From positions 87,943-151,942 of the forward strand of contig NZ_JACJHY010000018.1 of NCBI RefSeq assembly GCF_014138625.1: DNA of 64,000 nucleotides. Direction: 5' to 3'. This document shows positions 35,313 to 44,228 of this stretch, in pieces. Made by a program: the position numbers and the translations under genes. This stretch comes from Aminobacter ciceronei. GTDB taxonomy: Bacteria > Pseudomonadota > Alphaproteobacteria > Rhizobiales > Rhizobiaceae. The number at the start of each line of letters is the position of its first letter. Within the stretch, counting starts at the first letter, position 1. The notes beneath the pieces are model-generated. The model searched no databases, was not told the origin of the DNA, and worked only from the letters and a program-made list of their open reading frames with translations.

Positions 35313-36897
35313 CCGCCCCCATCGGGCGGATCATCTGTTCGATGAACGCTATCTCGGAATCGGCGATGCCGTATTTCTTGTAGAGATCGGCGTCCGTCCA
35401 GGTTCGATCCCAGGTCTGGACCGGAACCCAACGGTACATGCCGCGGAAAACGTGTTGGGCAGGCTTGCGCAGCGAAACAAGGAACCGCGCCAGTCTCGTT
35501 CGCAGGTACGACTGCACGCTCTCAGCTTCGATCTTCGATGCCAAGGGCCCGGCAACGAGGTAGGTTTGAGTGCATACCGATCCCGGCTCACCGATAATCG
35601 GCGGCCCTAACACGATATCGACCCCGCTCCGCTCCCGTTCGCGGCCGGAGCCAGCGACGGGGAGAAACAGCTTCCAGACGTCAATCAGTTGCTGGTTTTT
35701 GTTGATCGCACCGCGAGACATTGCGCCGCGAACTCGTTTTGTGGCGACGTTCGCGTAGAGAAGGACCTGCGTATCGTTCGGCACCGCGTCCCGCTTGTAG
35801 TCTGAAAAATTCGTCGGAAGGCCGAACGGGGTGTCTCCGCTGACAAGCTCCTCAAAAGATCGCTCTCCAGCTGCGACGACTTTCTGCAAAATGTCGACCG
35901 CCCGCTTGTCGCGTACGAAGACGTCGAACTCGTCCAAGGCGCGCGGATATGGTCCAATGACCGCGCCATTTCTGTGATACGTGCATTCGCATGGCCCCGG
36001 ATTGTCGCGGTTCCACAGAAAGTAGCAAATGCCGCCGCCGATACCTACTGTGGGAAATGCATCCTTCGCGTTCTCATAGTCGACGAGCGTGCGCAAACGC
36101 TGGTCGCCGAGAAATTCAGCTCGGAATTCGCCAAGCCCACGACCCCCAGCCATCCATCTCGAAGGGATGACCATGCACAGGAACTTCGGCTCCAGACGCA
36201 CGGCCTGTTCCACGAACAGTTGGTAGATCGGGGAATCGTTCGTTCCGCCACCGCCCCCCGTCATCTGATAAGGCGGGTTCCCTATGATCACGTCGAACTG
36301 CATGTCGCCTCCAAACAACTCGGCGATCCGAGCCGCAATGTCGTCAGTGTGAATGAACGCGTAGGCATGGCTCTCAAGGCCATCTTCGCGGTGGAATATC
36401 GCGCGTGGTGCGTTGCAAAACTTGCATTTCGCGCCGTCCCACGTGTGCTCCATCGGCTCAAACCAGATGTTGCCTGTCTCGCTGTTGAAGCTCCGGGCAA
36501 TCGAATGGCTGCCGTTTGCCTGCTTGCTGCAATAGACGCTGCGCCGTGCCAGCAGGCTCGTAAGGTTCGTGATTGCAATCCCGAACACCTGCTTGGTCAG
36601 GATGTGGTCTACACGTTCCTCGAGGTCAGGAAACTCGCTCGCCAACCCATCCGTGAGACGTCTGGTGATGGCACGTAGGAAAACGCCCGACTTCGCGAAG
36701 GGATCTAGGAACTTGACCGAGCTGTCAGCCCAGATGTCTGCCCCATTATTCGCGGCTGCCCAGGCTTCTGCCACAGAATCCAACATCCGGTTTGCAAACT
36801 CAGGCGGAGTAAAAACCTCGTCGTTCGAAAGGTTTGCGATGCACGTCAGGACATCCGGATTCCGTCCACGTAGCGCAAAAGGCACCTGTTGATCCAT
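35302..36897 (-). CDS. Eco57I-type N6-adenine DNA methylase subunit
   Basis: 531 residues. SAM-binding region: EVFTPPEFANRMLDSV near 27 and FLDPFAKSGVFLRAIT near 66. The catalytic motif is VIIGNPPYQM (Asn207-Tyr210). The C-terminal 200 residues would include target recognition. It modifies adenine in the host DNA and, with the helicase-nuclease, forms a restriction-modification locus. Its start shares one base with the stop of the preceding methylase-like gene (TGATG). Confidence 0.85.
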   Translation of the reverse strand: MDQQVPFALRGRNPDVLTCIANLSNDEVFTPPEFANRMLDSVAEAWAAANNGADIWADSSVKFLDPFAKSGVFLRAITRRLTDGLASEFPDLEERVDHILTKQVFGIAITNLTSLLARRSVYCSKQANGSHSIARSFNSETGNIWFEPMEHTWDGAKCKFCNAPRAIFHREDGLESHAYAFIHTDDIAARIAELFGGDMQFDVIIGNPPYQMTGGGGGTNDSPIYQLFVEQAVRLEPKFLCMVIPSRWMAGGRGLGEFRAEFLGDQRLRTLVDYENAKDAFPTVGIGGGICYFLWNRDNPGPCECTYHRNGAVIGPYPRALDEFDVFVRDKRAVDILQKVVAAGERSFEELVSGDTPFGLPTNFSDYKRDAVPNDTQVLLYANVATKRVRGAMSRGAINKNQQLIDVWKLFLPVAGSGRERERSGVDIVLGPPIIGEPGSVCTQTYLVAGPLASKIEAESVQSYLRTRLARFLVSLRKPAQHVFRGMYRWVPVQTWDRTWTDADLYKKYGIADSEIAFIEQMIRPMGAGDE

Positions 36898-37550
36898 CAG
36901 ACTCCCCCCGGAGCGTCTCCCACGAATGCGCCAGCAAGATCGCGCATCGACATCGGCGAGTAAATCTTGATAGGCAGAAAGATTTCGTGCTTTCCGAGAT
37001 GAGCAAACAGGGAATCCTCGGCACTGAAGGCAGATGACCCGGTGAGGACGTCGAAACGGAAATCACGCCGCTGGTACTTGCCTTTGCCGAGATACCCCCA
37101 TTCAGCGAAGCTGATGGGCTGGCCGGCTTGCGCGCGCATTGTCATTGCGTCGCCGTGAACCAGGTTCTGCGACAGCACATACGAGGCCGCCTTGTACAGA
37201 TCGTCGGACTCATCGATTTTCATGTAGTCGACGAGGATTTCCAACAGGTTGGTGCGGCATTCGGCGATGTTGTCGGGGAGCAATTCGACCCCGTAGGTGC
37301 ACATGAGTGCGAGAAGCGAATAGTGCCGTTTTTCGAAGTCAGACTTCCCGAATTTCAGTTCCACGGCAGCCAGTTTGCGCTGCAAGACCGGAACAAGGAA
37401 ATTCCCGCTCCCGCACGCTGGCTCTAGAAATCGTGCGTCGATCCGCTCAGTCTCGCCTTTCACCAAATCGAGCATTTTTTCGACCAACCACGGCGGCGTG
37501 AATACTTCCCCGTGGTCGCTGACGCGCTTTTTCGATTTGATCAGGTTCAT
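36897..37550 (-). CDS. Short N6-methylase-like subunit lacking NPPY
   Basis: 217 residues from ATG 37550; a GTG at 37562 adds four codons, and neither has a strong ribosome site. It has EVFTPPWLVEKMLDLV (about 16-31), a perfect SAM motif FLEPACGSGNFLVPVL (about 41-56) and VELLPDNIAECRTNLLEI. Where NPPY is expected there is only DVLTGSSAF, so it probably binds SAM but cannot transfer methyl by itself. It may form a heterodimer with the next gene's product or be an ancient split of a larger methylase. Confidence 0.7.
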   Translation of the reverse strand: MNLIKSKKRVSDHGEVFTPPWLVEKMLDLVKGETERIDARFLEPACGSGNFLVPVLQRKLAAVELKFGKSDFEKRHYSLLALMCTYGVELLPDNIAECRTNLLEILVDYMKIDESDDLYKAASYVLSQNLVHGDAMTMRAQAGQPISFAEWGYLGKGKYQRRDFRFDVLTGSSAFSAEDSLFAHLGKHEIFLPIKIYSPMSMRDLAGAFVGDAPGGV

Positions 37551-37639
37551 CAGTGAAAACACTCGAATTCGTAGCCGCTAGAGCCGATATCGCAATGTCG
37601 CCCCTTGAGAAAGGCGGTGGTGAAGAAATGCATCACCCG

Positions 37640-38079
37640 ACCTCATGTCGCCTGACGATCCCCGCGACGACACCCCAATCTCCCTGCTTTCACGACCGAG
37701 CGAAATCTGTACATAGTCGGTCGCGCCTGATCCGGTCGGGGCAAAGGCGGGCACTGTTGCCGTGCGATTCCGAGATCTGAAGATCGGTGCCCTGCAACCG
37801 CGTCCAGACCGCAGCAACGTCGCCCTTGTCCTTGGCGAGCGCTGCTTCCATCCAGGCTCTATAGTCGCCGATCCGTGCTCCGTCAGCGGCCAGCACCGAG
37901 CGCGTATCCCGCCAATACCGATCATCGATGCTCGTCGCTGAAAAAGCGAATCCAGGGAACGCTTCGGAGAGCGCCGCCGCCAATGTGGTCTCGCCGGCGC
38001 CGACTGGGAGGCGCGCTAGAACGGCTTCGACCGAAGCGTGGTCAGGCAGTCTTGCAGATGCTATCCTAGATGTGGGCAC
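37640..38079 (-). pseudogene. Frameshifted conserved hypothetical gene
   Basis: Going down from 38079 (GTG) one frame reads a plausible protein (TLAAALSEAFPGFAFSATSI, RIGDYRAWMEAALAKDKGD) up to about 37760, then turns to Arg-rich nonsense. The neighbouring frame takes over with PAFAPTGSGATDYVQISLGR. A one-base indel near 37750-37765 explains this. It starts five bases after the AbiEii stop. I do not recognise the family. A real in-frame end at 37690 cannot be excluded. Confidence 0.45.
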
Positions 38080-38083
38080 CCTA

Positions 38084-39196
38084 TCATTTCTCCAGCGTCC
38101 GGTCCGGGTTGGGGTTGAGGTACTTCTCGAGTGCCTCGATGCTCGCCATGACGTCGGTGAAAGCGGGCGGCGTTCCGAAAATCATCGCCGACATCCGCTG
38201 GTAGTCCGCCACGAGTTTGGTGCGCATGTCCTCGGTCGGAACCAGACGATAGCTGCCCGGCACCGCGCGATCGTATCGGTGATCCGGCGCGCGGAACATC
38301 AGTTCCTTGTGCCGCCGGCAGGCTTCGGCAAGATCGCGCATCGATGCAGTCGCGACACCGTAGTCGGGATGGGTCCATATCTGATGGACGTCGTAGTAGT
38401 GACGTGAGTATCGATTGAGGTCGGGCACGGGCCGCTCGGAATTGGCATCTTGGCGCCGCTTCTCCGTCATCTCCGTCATCGCATGCAGGATCAGCACCTT
38501 CTCCCAGAAGGTTCGCTCCGGCCTGACCGTCGTGACGTTTCGAACGGTCAGGTCCATTCCTTCCGGCATCTCGTCTGCGATGTAGGGCGCGATCTCGCGC
38601 GGCTCCGCCGGCTCGGGATCGGGACGCGCGCCACCTTCGATGCGGACCGCGGCCTGCACATAGCTCTCCGCCGACTCGAAGACGCTCTTGTACCCAAGGA
38701 CCAGAATGTCGAGTGCGTCCTTGTTTCGATAGTTGTCGAAACCGAAGCCGAGCGTAAAATGTCCTGGCCGCTCGGTCGCCTCCTCGACCGCCGCAATCTC
38801 CTTCGTCAACAGCTCCTTGAGCGGCCCCGAAATATACAGACGCGCCGCCGCATCGACTTTTTCGGCGAGCGCCCGCTGCTGCTGGTTGACTGAGGGGAGC
38901 GCTGCGATGTCGGCCTCGAGCGGAACATCGAGGTCGGCCTTGTAGATGCCGATGTCGATATCCTCGGAGAAGCGGCGGATCAGCCGATACGCCTTGCTCA
39001 GGCTGGTGCCGCCCTTGAAATAGAGCCCGACCGGATCGTCGCCGCGCCGGTTGAACAGGAAGTCGAGCACCCAGCAGACATAGAGGTCCTTCTCGATGTT
39101 CTGCGCCTGCGTTTCCAGATGCGCCGCGACCGTCTCGAACAGCGCACGGCGTTCATCGACGCTGGAGCGCAGGATCTCAATGAACGTCTTCTGCAT
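38084..39196 (-). CDS. abiEii: AbiEii nucleotidyltransferase toxin
   Basis: 370 residues from ATG 39196, overlapping the antitoxin gene by 20 bases. The DUF1814/AbiEii core is clear: YFKGGTSLSKAYRLI (59-73) and RRFSEDIDIGI (74-84) carry the nucleotidyltransferase GG(S/T) and DxD-like acids. EKVLILHAM lies further down. In type IV toxin-antitoxin systems this protein adds nucleotides to tRNA or binds GTP and stops growth upon phage infection. The antitoxin is encoded directly upstream. Confidence 0.88.
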   Translation of the reverse strand: MQKTFIEILRSSVDERRALFETVAAHLETQAQNIEKDLYVCWVLDFLFNRRGDDPVGLYFKGGTSLSKAYRLIRRFSEDIDIGIYKADLDVPLEADIAALPSVNQQQRALAEKVDAAARLYISGPLKELLTKEIAAVEEATERPGHFTLGFGFDNYRNKDALDILVLGYKSVFESAESYVQAAVRIEGGARPDPEPAEPREIAPYIADEMPEGMDLTVRNVTTVRPERTFWEKVLILHAMTEMTEKRRQDANSERPVPDLNRYSRHYYDVHQIWTHPDYGVATASMRDLAEACRRHKELMFRAPDHRYDRAVPGSYRLVPTEDMRTKLVADYQRMSAMIFGTPPAFTDVMASIEALEKYLNPNPDRTLEK

Positions 39197-39917
39197 GGTC
39201 GCCCTTCGCGCGGTCGGAGTCCGGCGAGCTTTCGGTTTGACCCTCGCCGAGCTGGCGCGTGATCGTCTCGACCAACGGATACATCCAGGCCGGGACGGCG
39301 TGGATGTTCTCGCGCAGATCTTCGGCCACCTTCCCATGGTTCGGGTTGCGCGCGAGCTGGCGCACGATCCCATTCACCGCGGCGTCGAGGCTCGATTTCT
39401 CGTCCCGAAACCACGCGAGCGCTTGGACGACGCGCATCGCCGGCCGGCCCGCCCAGAACGCGGTCTTCGCGGCGATGCGCTTGAAATCGAGCTTGTAGAC
39501 GACCGGTTTAATCACCTTCGGGTCGCCGGCACTGGCCTCGATCTCGATCGTCCGGGGATAGGTGTCGGCATAAATGGTCGAGCGCGCCGGGACGGCCGTG
39601 GTCAGGCCGAGATCGTTCGCGGCGGTCATGCCGTCGACGAGGACGCGCAGCTTGTCGCGCCGGGCGATGGCGTCGACGAACGAGGCGCGGGGCGGAAAGA
39701 CCATCTTGCCAGTCAGCTTGCTGACGCTGGGCTTGTCGTAGAGGCCCCGATAGGGCCGGCGGATGTCGCCCCGCAAGGTCAGCCGTTGCAGCGCCTTCTC
39801 GACGGCATTCGGCGTCCCGATGTCGAGAAAGTCGGCGCGCGACCAGACGCCGCCGGGCGCCGCCTGGGCGATCCGGTCGTGAATGCGGTCGAGCGTGTCC
39901 GACGTGGGGTCCGGCAT
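39177..39917 (-). CDS. abiEi: AbiEi-type antitoxin / DUF6088 regulator
   Basis: 246 residues. An N-terminal winged helix (GGVWSRADFLDIGTPNAVEK, LTLRGDIRRPYRGLYDKPSV) is followed by the AbiEi C-domain (RRDKLRVLVDGMTAANDLGL, PVVYKLDFKRIAAKTAFWAG). It represses its own promoter and counters AbiEii without direct protein contact, the mark of type IV systems. Four GGTCAG motifs lie in front of its start. Confidence 0.85.
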   Translation of the reverse strand: MPDPTSDTLDRIHDRIAQAAPGGVWSRADFLDIGTPNAVEKALQRLTLRGDIRRPYRGLYDKPSVSKLTGKMVFPPRASFVDAIARRDKLRVLVDGMTAANDLGLTTAVPARSTIYADTYPRTIEIEASAGDPKVIKPVVYKLDFKRIAAKTAFWAGRPAMRVVQALAWFRDEKSSLDAAVNGIVRQLARNPNHGKVAEDLRENIHAVPAWMYPLVETITRQLGEGQTESSPDSDRAKGDHAEDVH

Positions 39918-39928
39918 TGATGGTCTCT

Positions 39929-40012
39929 CTGACCGAAGATTATATATAAAAATTGGTCAGTAGCAATCGATGCGATGGTGCTGACCAGAATTTATATTCA
40001 AACTTTGGTCAG
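39929..40012. promoter_or_regulatory. Four GGTCAG repeats, AbiEi operator region
   Basis: CTGACC at 39929-39934 and 39981-39986 alternate with GGTCAG at 39955-39960 and 40007-40012, spaced 26 bases each time. TATATATAAAA lies between the first two and gives an AT-rich promoter core. Regular alternating half-sites ahead of abiEi fit cooperative autorepression. Confidence 0.6.
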
Positions 40013-40134
40013 TACCGACAACTGCCTCGGCACCGGCGAGCGCGAACATCACCAGGGAGTGCAGCCCGCAGGGACGATCGCTCCTGCTGCACTGCGCGCC
40101 CGAACGCCCTTGACTTCGACCGAAACTCCGACGA

Positions 40135-40149
40135 GAACAAAATGGGAAC
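40135..40149 (+). promoter_or_regulatory. SOS (LexA) box GAAC-N7-GAAC
   Basis: GAACAAAATGGGAAC matches the alphaproteobacterial LexA site GTTC-N7-GTTC read on this strand. TTGACT (40110-40115) upstream could be a -35. The first gene downstream is the small RHH-like gene at 40300, then the methylase at 40556. The same box type is seen before imuA. Between 40013 and 40299 no other gene is evident. Confidence 0.55.
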
Positions 40150-40299
40150 ATAGCAGGATTGCGAAAGCTAGCCGAGGCCAGATTTCTGGGTTGCCCGCTT
40201 ACTGTGTTTCTGGCTTTCCGCATTGCACGAAAGGCAGATTTCGGTATGATTCACGAATCGCTGCTCTTGCCGGTCGATGACCGAGACAGGTTCCCCGCA

Positions 40300-40494
40300 A
40301 TGGCTGAAAACCGCCTCCGTGCGAGCAAGAAGGACATTGCGGACGAGAGCGACAAGGGCGGCAGCTCACTCAACTTCAAGGTCACTCCCGAGTTCAAGAA
40401 GGAGTTCAAGGGCTACGCGGTGAGCCAGGGGATCACCATGGTCGATCTCCTCAAGGAGGGTTTCGCCCTTTCCAAGAAACGGCGCGGCCGGTGA
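40300..40494 (+). CDS. Small ribbon-helix-helix-like plasmid protein
   Basis: 64 residues from ATG 40300 (AGG ten bases upstream); ATG 40246 in the same frame would add 18 residues. SSLNFKVTPEFKKEFKGYAV followed by GITMVDLLKEGFALSKK fits a beta strand plus two helices, as in RHH DNA-binding proteins and ParG-like or antitoxin proteins. The N-terminus is charged and probably disordered. It could regulate the methylase-nuclease pair just downstream or be a stray antitoxin. Confidence 0.5.
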   Translation: MAENRLRASKKDIADESDKGGSSLNFKVTPEFKKEFKGYAVSQGITMVDLLKEGFALSKKRRGR

Positions 40495-40555
40495 CATTCT
40501 CCCTTCCTTTCCATCTGCGCGCGCTGAGCGGCGTGCGCCGTCGTCCGGGGCGAAC

Positions 40556-43432
40556 ATGACTCTGGACCTCTTCGGCGACGCAGAGTCCGGGCCGAGCCGC
40601 TGGTTCGTCGACCTCGAGCAACCGGATCGAGCGAGGCGGATTGACGGGCTCGTGCTCGTCGAAAGCTATGATCGTACCGCCCGTCCGCCCGAGGAAGTTG
40701 CGACCATGGAGAAGGCGCGCTCCTATGGCGCGCATTCGGTGTTCTTCGAGGCAGGACGCAACGGCCGCGCACCCGTCCCACAAGCCTTTGTGTTCGTCTC
40801 AAAGGATGGCACCGACGACGAGGCCTTCGCGGATCTGCACAAACGCCTATGGAGCTGGGGCGGCGTTCCGATCGTCTACCGTCGGACGCCAGGCCAGATC
40901 CAGCTATTCCGCTGCGCGCACGATCCCGATTTCATCTCGGCCGCCGGCGAGCAAGTCTGCAGGCCGTTCAAGTTTCTCGACATTGCTTCCCGCATCGCCA
41001 CCGAAGAGGCGTGGTGGAATGCCGAACGCATTCGCAATGGCACGCTTTGGGACGATCCAGACGCGTGCCGCATCATGCTCTCGGCTCAGAAGGCCGCTCA
41101 CCGGAAACTGGTGCAGGTCGTCAGCGGTCTCAATGATGAGCTCACCAACAAAAGATTGCTGAGCGCGCCGTTGCGGCGCCGGCTGCTCATCCTCGCACTG
41201 CTGATCGCCTATCTCGAAGAGCGCGGTGTCCTCGGGCCTGATTTCTTCGGACGGTTTGTCGCCGGTGCCGGCCGCTTCTTCGAAGTGCTGCGCGACGGCA
41301 ACGCTCTGGTCGAGATGCTGAAGGTTCTGGAAGACCGCTTCAATGGCCATATCTTCGTTTTGAAGTATGAAGAAGCGGTCACGCTGAGAGCAAGCAGACA
41401 ACTCGGCCGCTTCGCCAGCCTCGTTGAAGGTTACGAGGATGCCGGCGGTCAGCTTAGCTTCTGGCGGCTCTACTCCTTCAAGGACCTGCCCGTCGAACTC
41501 ATCAGCCAAATCTACCAGCTATTCGTCTCCGACACGGACAGCTCGGTCTACACCCCGCCCACGCTGGTGCGCCTCATGCTCGACGAGGCATTGAGCTGGG
41601 ACCGCATCGATCGCTTGATGGCCGGGCAGGAAATCATCCTCGACCCCGCATGCGGCTCCGGCGTGTTTCTTGTCGAGGCGTATAAACGCCTGGTTTTGCA
41701 TTGGCGCAGCCGAAACGGCTGGGCGAAGCCGGGGATCGACGAGCTGCGTACGCTGCTCGAACGCGTGCATGGCATCGATCTGGAACATGGGGCGATCGAA
41801 CTCGCCGCCTTCAGCCTGTGCCTGGCACTTTGCGACGCCCTCGAGCCCGAAGAAATTCGGGCGAGCGTCAAGCTCTTCCCGAAACTCGCCGATGCTTCGC
41901 TGCACCAGCGCTGCTTCTTCGAGGCCAAGGAACAGGGCCTGGTGCAAGCGCCCGTGGGCGTGGTGATTGGCAACCCACCCTTCGAATCCAGCCTCACCAC
42001 GCCGGCGGCGAGACGCGCCTACGACGCCTACGTGAAGCAGTACGGCAAGCTCGCCGACCAGCAGATCGCCTACCTGTTTTTGCACGAGGCCATGGGGATG
42101 ACGGCGGAAGGCGGCGTGCTCAGCATGATTCAGCCCTCCGGTTTTCTCTATAATCAGCACGCCGGAGATTTCCGCACGACCTTCTTCATGCGCTGGAACG
42201 TCCGAGAGATCCTCGACTTCGTTTCCGTTCGCGGCCTGTTCAAGAAGGGTGAAGCCGACCCCAAGGTGGTGATCGTTGTCGCCATTGCCGGGCCCTGCAA
42301 TCCAACGGCGAAACTGCTGCACACCGTCTTCCGCCGAAACGGTCGCGCCAATGCCGAACAGGGTTTCGAGATCGACTACTACGACCTCTTCCGTGTGCCG
42401 CATGCCGCGATCACGGGCAGCAGCGACACCTGGCGCGCCAACCTGCTCGGTGGCGATCGGCTGCTGAGTTTCCTGCACCGACTGCGCAAGTACCGTACCC
42501 TGGGCGAGTACGCTGCCGAACGGCAATGGAACAGCGGCGAAGGCTACATCGCCGGCCAGAAAGGGATCTCGCGTCCGGCGACCCACATCGTCGGCCAAGC
42601 GCTGCTTCCAACCAAGGCGCTGGCTTCGAACGGCCTCGATCGGTCGGCAATCACAAAGGTCCCTAAGGCGCCCATCAAGGACCCGAAATCGGAGGCGCGC
42701 TTCACGCCGCCCATGCTGCTCGTGAAAGAGCACCAGGACCTCTACAACGCGATGTGGGAAGCGAGCTATCTCACCTACAAGCACGAGATCGTGGGCTTCG
42801 CCGCGCCCAAGAAGGACCTCAAGCGGTTGCGGCAACTCCGCGACTGGATCGCCTCCAACAGGCCTGCCTTGCAAGCCTATGTCGCCGGCACAAGCATCCG
42901 CTTGTTCACCCAGCGGGCGACCTCGATCGCGAGCGCCGACATTATGGCGCTTCCCTATCCGGAAGATGGCTCACTCGATCTGAGCAAGAACGAGGAGATC
43001 CTGATCGACGACGTCGTCCGGTATTGGCGCGACTTCGTGCGCACCGGCAGCGACTCCGACATAATGAAGCTCGACGGTCGACAGGGGCTGCCGGACTTTT
43101 CCGAATGCCTCACCTCGCAAATCAACACCGTCTACCCCAAGACACCCCTGCGCCCGCTTGCATCCCAGTCGTGGCCCGGCATCATCTGCCAGCCCTTTGT
43201 ATTCGGAGATGGTGCGGTCGACTGGACCGGCGTCGACGATCTGCGCGGGAAGCTGGATAGCCTCCTGCGCGAACAGCGGGGCTCCACCATCACGGTGACA
43301 CGGATTGCCCGCATCTATGACGGCAAGTTCATCTTCCTGCTCAAGCCCGATCGGTTGCGTTACTGGCTGCGCTCGATCGCCCTGCGGGATGCCGATGACA
43401 TCCTCGCCGACCTGCGCGCCCAGGGGTTCTGA
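40556..43432 (+). CDS. Large N6-adenine DNA methylase, type IIG-like
   Basis: 958 residues. The N-terminal 300 residues are helical and unassigned. Then come VYTPPTLVRLMLDEAL near 336, SAM motif I ILDPACGSGVFL (Asp363) and motif IV VVIGNPPFESS (Asn473). A long C-terminal target-recognition part follows (QWNSGEGYIAGQKGIS, MLLVKEHQDLYNAMWEASYL). This is the Eco57I/type IIG plan. No nuclease motif is evident in the N-terminus, which fits the separate nuclease candidate two bases downstream. The pair is probably a restriction-modification or related phage-defence system. Confidence 0.8.
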   Translation: MTLDLFGDAESGPSRWFVDLEQPDRARRIDGLVLVESYDRTARPPEEVATMEKARSYGAHSVFFEAGRNGRAPVPQAFVFVSKDGTDDEAFADLHKRLWSWGGVPIVYRRTPGQIQLFRCAHDPDFISAAGEQVCRPFKFLDIASRIATEEAWWNAERIRNGTLWDDPDACRIMLSAQKAAHRKLVQVVSGLNDELTNKRLLSAPLRRRLLILALLIAYLEERGVLGPDFFGRFVAGAGRFFEVLRDGNALVEMLKVLEDRFNGHIFVLKYEEAVTLRASRQLGRFASLVEGYEDAGGQLSFWRLYSFKDLPVELISQIYQLFVSDTDSSVYTPPTLVRLMLDEALSWDRIDRLMAGQEIILDPACGSGVFLVEAYKRLVLHWRSRNGWAKPGIDELRTLLERVHGIDLEHGAIELAAFSLCLALCDALEPEEIRASVKLFPKLADASLHQRCFFEAKEQGLVQAPVGVVIGNPPFESSLTTPAARRAYDAYVKQYGKLADQQIAYLFLHEAMGMTAEGGVLSMIQPSGFLYNQHAGDFRTTFFMRWNVREILDFVSVRGLFKKGEADPKVVIVVAIAGPCNPTAKLLHTVFRRNGRANAEQGFEIDYYDLFRVPHAAITGSSDTWRANLLGGDRLLSFLHRLRKYRTLGEYAAERQWNSGEGYIAGQKGISRPATHIVGQALLPTKALASNGLDRSAITKVPKAPIKDPKSEARFTPPMLLVKEHQDLYNAMWEASYLTYKHEIVGFAAPKKDLKRLRQLRDWIASNRPALQAYVAGTSIRLFTQRATSIASADIMALPYPEDGSLDLSKNEEILIDDVVRYWRDFVRTGSDSDIMKLDGRQGLPDFSECLTSQINTVYPKTPLRPLASQSWPGIICQPFVFGDGAVDWTGVDDLRGKLDSLLREQRGSTITVTRIARIYDGKFIFLLKPDRLRYWLRSIALRDADDILADLRAQGF

Positions 43433-43434
43433 GC

Positions 43435-44166
43435 GTGCTCGCAGACGACGCCGAACCAAATGTTCAATCTGGCGGCCTCGAGCGCGATCTTCACTTGCCG
43501 GCCGCATGGCGCCTGGCCCTGCTGGAGTTCATTGCCGACGAGCTTCCCAAGTGGCGCGACGACCCCAAGCGTCCCGCCGAGACCGCGGAAACGTCACTGA
43601 CGTCGCGGTTCTGTGCCCACATGAACAGCGCCACGAGAAAGTCCGGAGGCTGGGACTTTCTGCAATTCCGTGTCGAGGAACCCGATGAGAAGGCCGGCGG
43701 CCGCAAACTCGATCTGGTGCCCGCACCGAGCGCCGCGACGATCTGGATCGACGGGCGAGAATATACGCAATACTCGCCGCTAATCCCGATCGAGTGTAAA
43801 CGCCTTCCCATCCCCACCGACCCCAGCCGGGACGAGCGCGAGTACCTCTACAGCGCTCAGTCCTCCACCGGGGGCGTTCAGCGTTTCAAGGCCGGCCATC
43901 ATGGCGCTGCGCATACCATCGGGGCGATGATCGGCTACATCCAGTCCAGTGACGTCAACTTCTGGAATCGCCAGATGCGCGCCTGGCTCGACGGATTGAT
44001 CGCCGAACCAGTCGATGGCTGGTCTCTCGAGGACGAACTTCGACTTCTCAAGCACGATGGGGCAACCCGGTTCGCGGCGCTCGAATCCGTCCACCATAGA
44101 ACCGACCTGCCCGACATCCAGCTTCACCATCTGTGGATCGACATGGCTGGCTTGAAGCGGCAATAG
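43435..44166 (+). CDS. Candidate PD-(D/E)XK nuclease partner of the methylase
   Basis: 243 residues from GTG 43435, two bases after the methylase stop. RKLDLVPAP (Asp93) and PLIPIECKRLP (Glu120, Lys122) form the D-(E)xK signature of PD-(D/E)XK nucleases on two predicted strands. Upstream helices (LALLEFIADELPKW) and a late WSLEDELRLLKHDG are otherwise unassigned. The gene order suggests it cuts DNA that its methylase has not marked. Confidence 0.6.
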   Translation: MLADDAEPNVQSGGLERDLHLPAAWRLALLEFIADELPKWRDDPKRPAETAETSLTSRFCAHMNSATRKSGGWDFLQFRVEEPDEKAGGRKLDLVPAPSAATIWIDGREYTQYSPLIPIECKRLPIPTDPSRDEREYLYSAQSSTGGVQRFKAGHHGAAHTIGAMIGYIQSSDVNFWNRQMRAWLDGLIAEPVDGWSLEDELRLLKHDGATRFAALESVHHRTDLPDIQLHHLWIDMAGLKRQ

Positions 44167-44228
44167 GCCCGGGCGACCTCACGATGGTGCATGGTGCTTC
44201 ATTCACCTAACTGACCCCGCGCATAAGG

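Noticed and set aside
41519..42874. 451-codon minus-strand ORF
   Set aside because: Lies inside the methylase gene, whose SAM and NPPF motifs are unmistakable.
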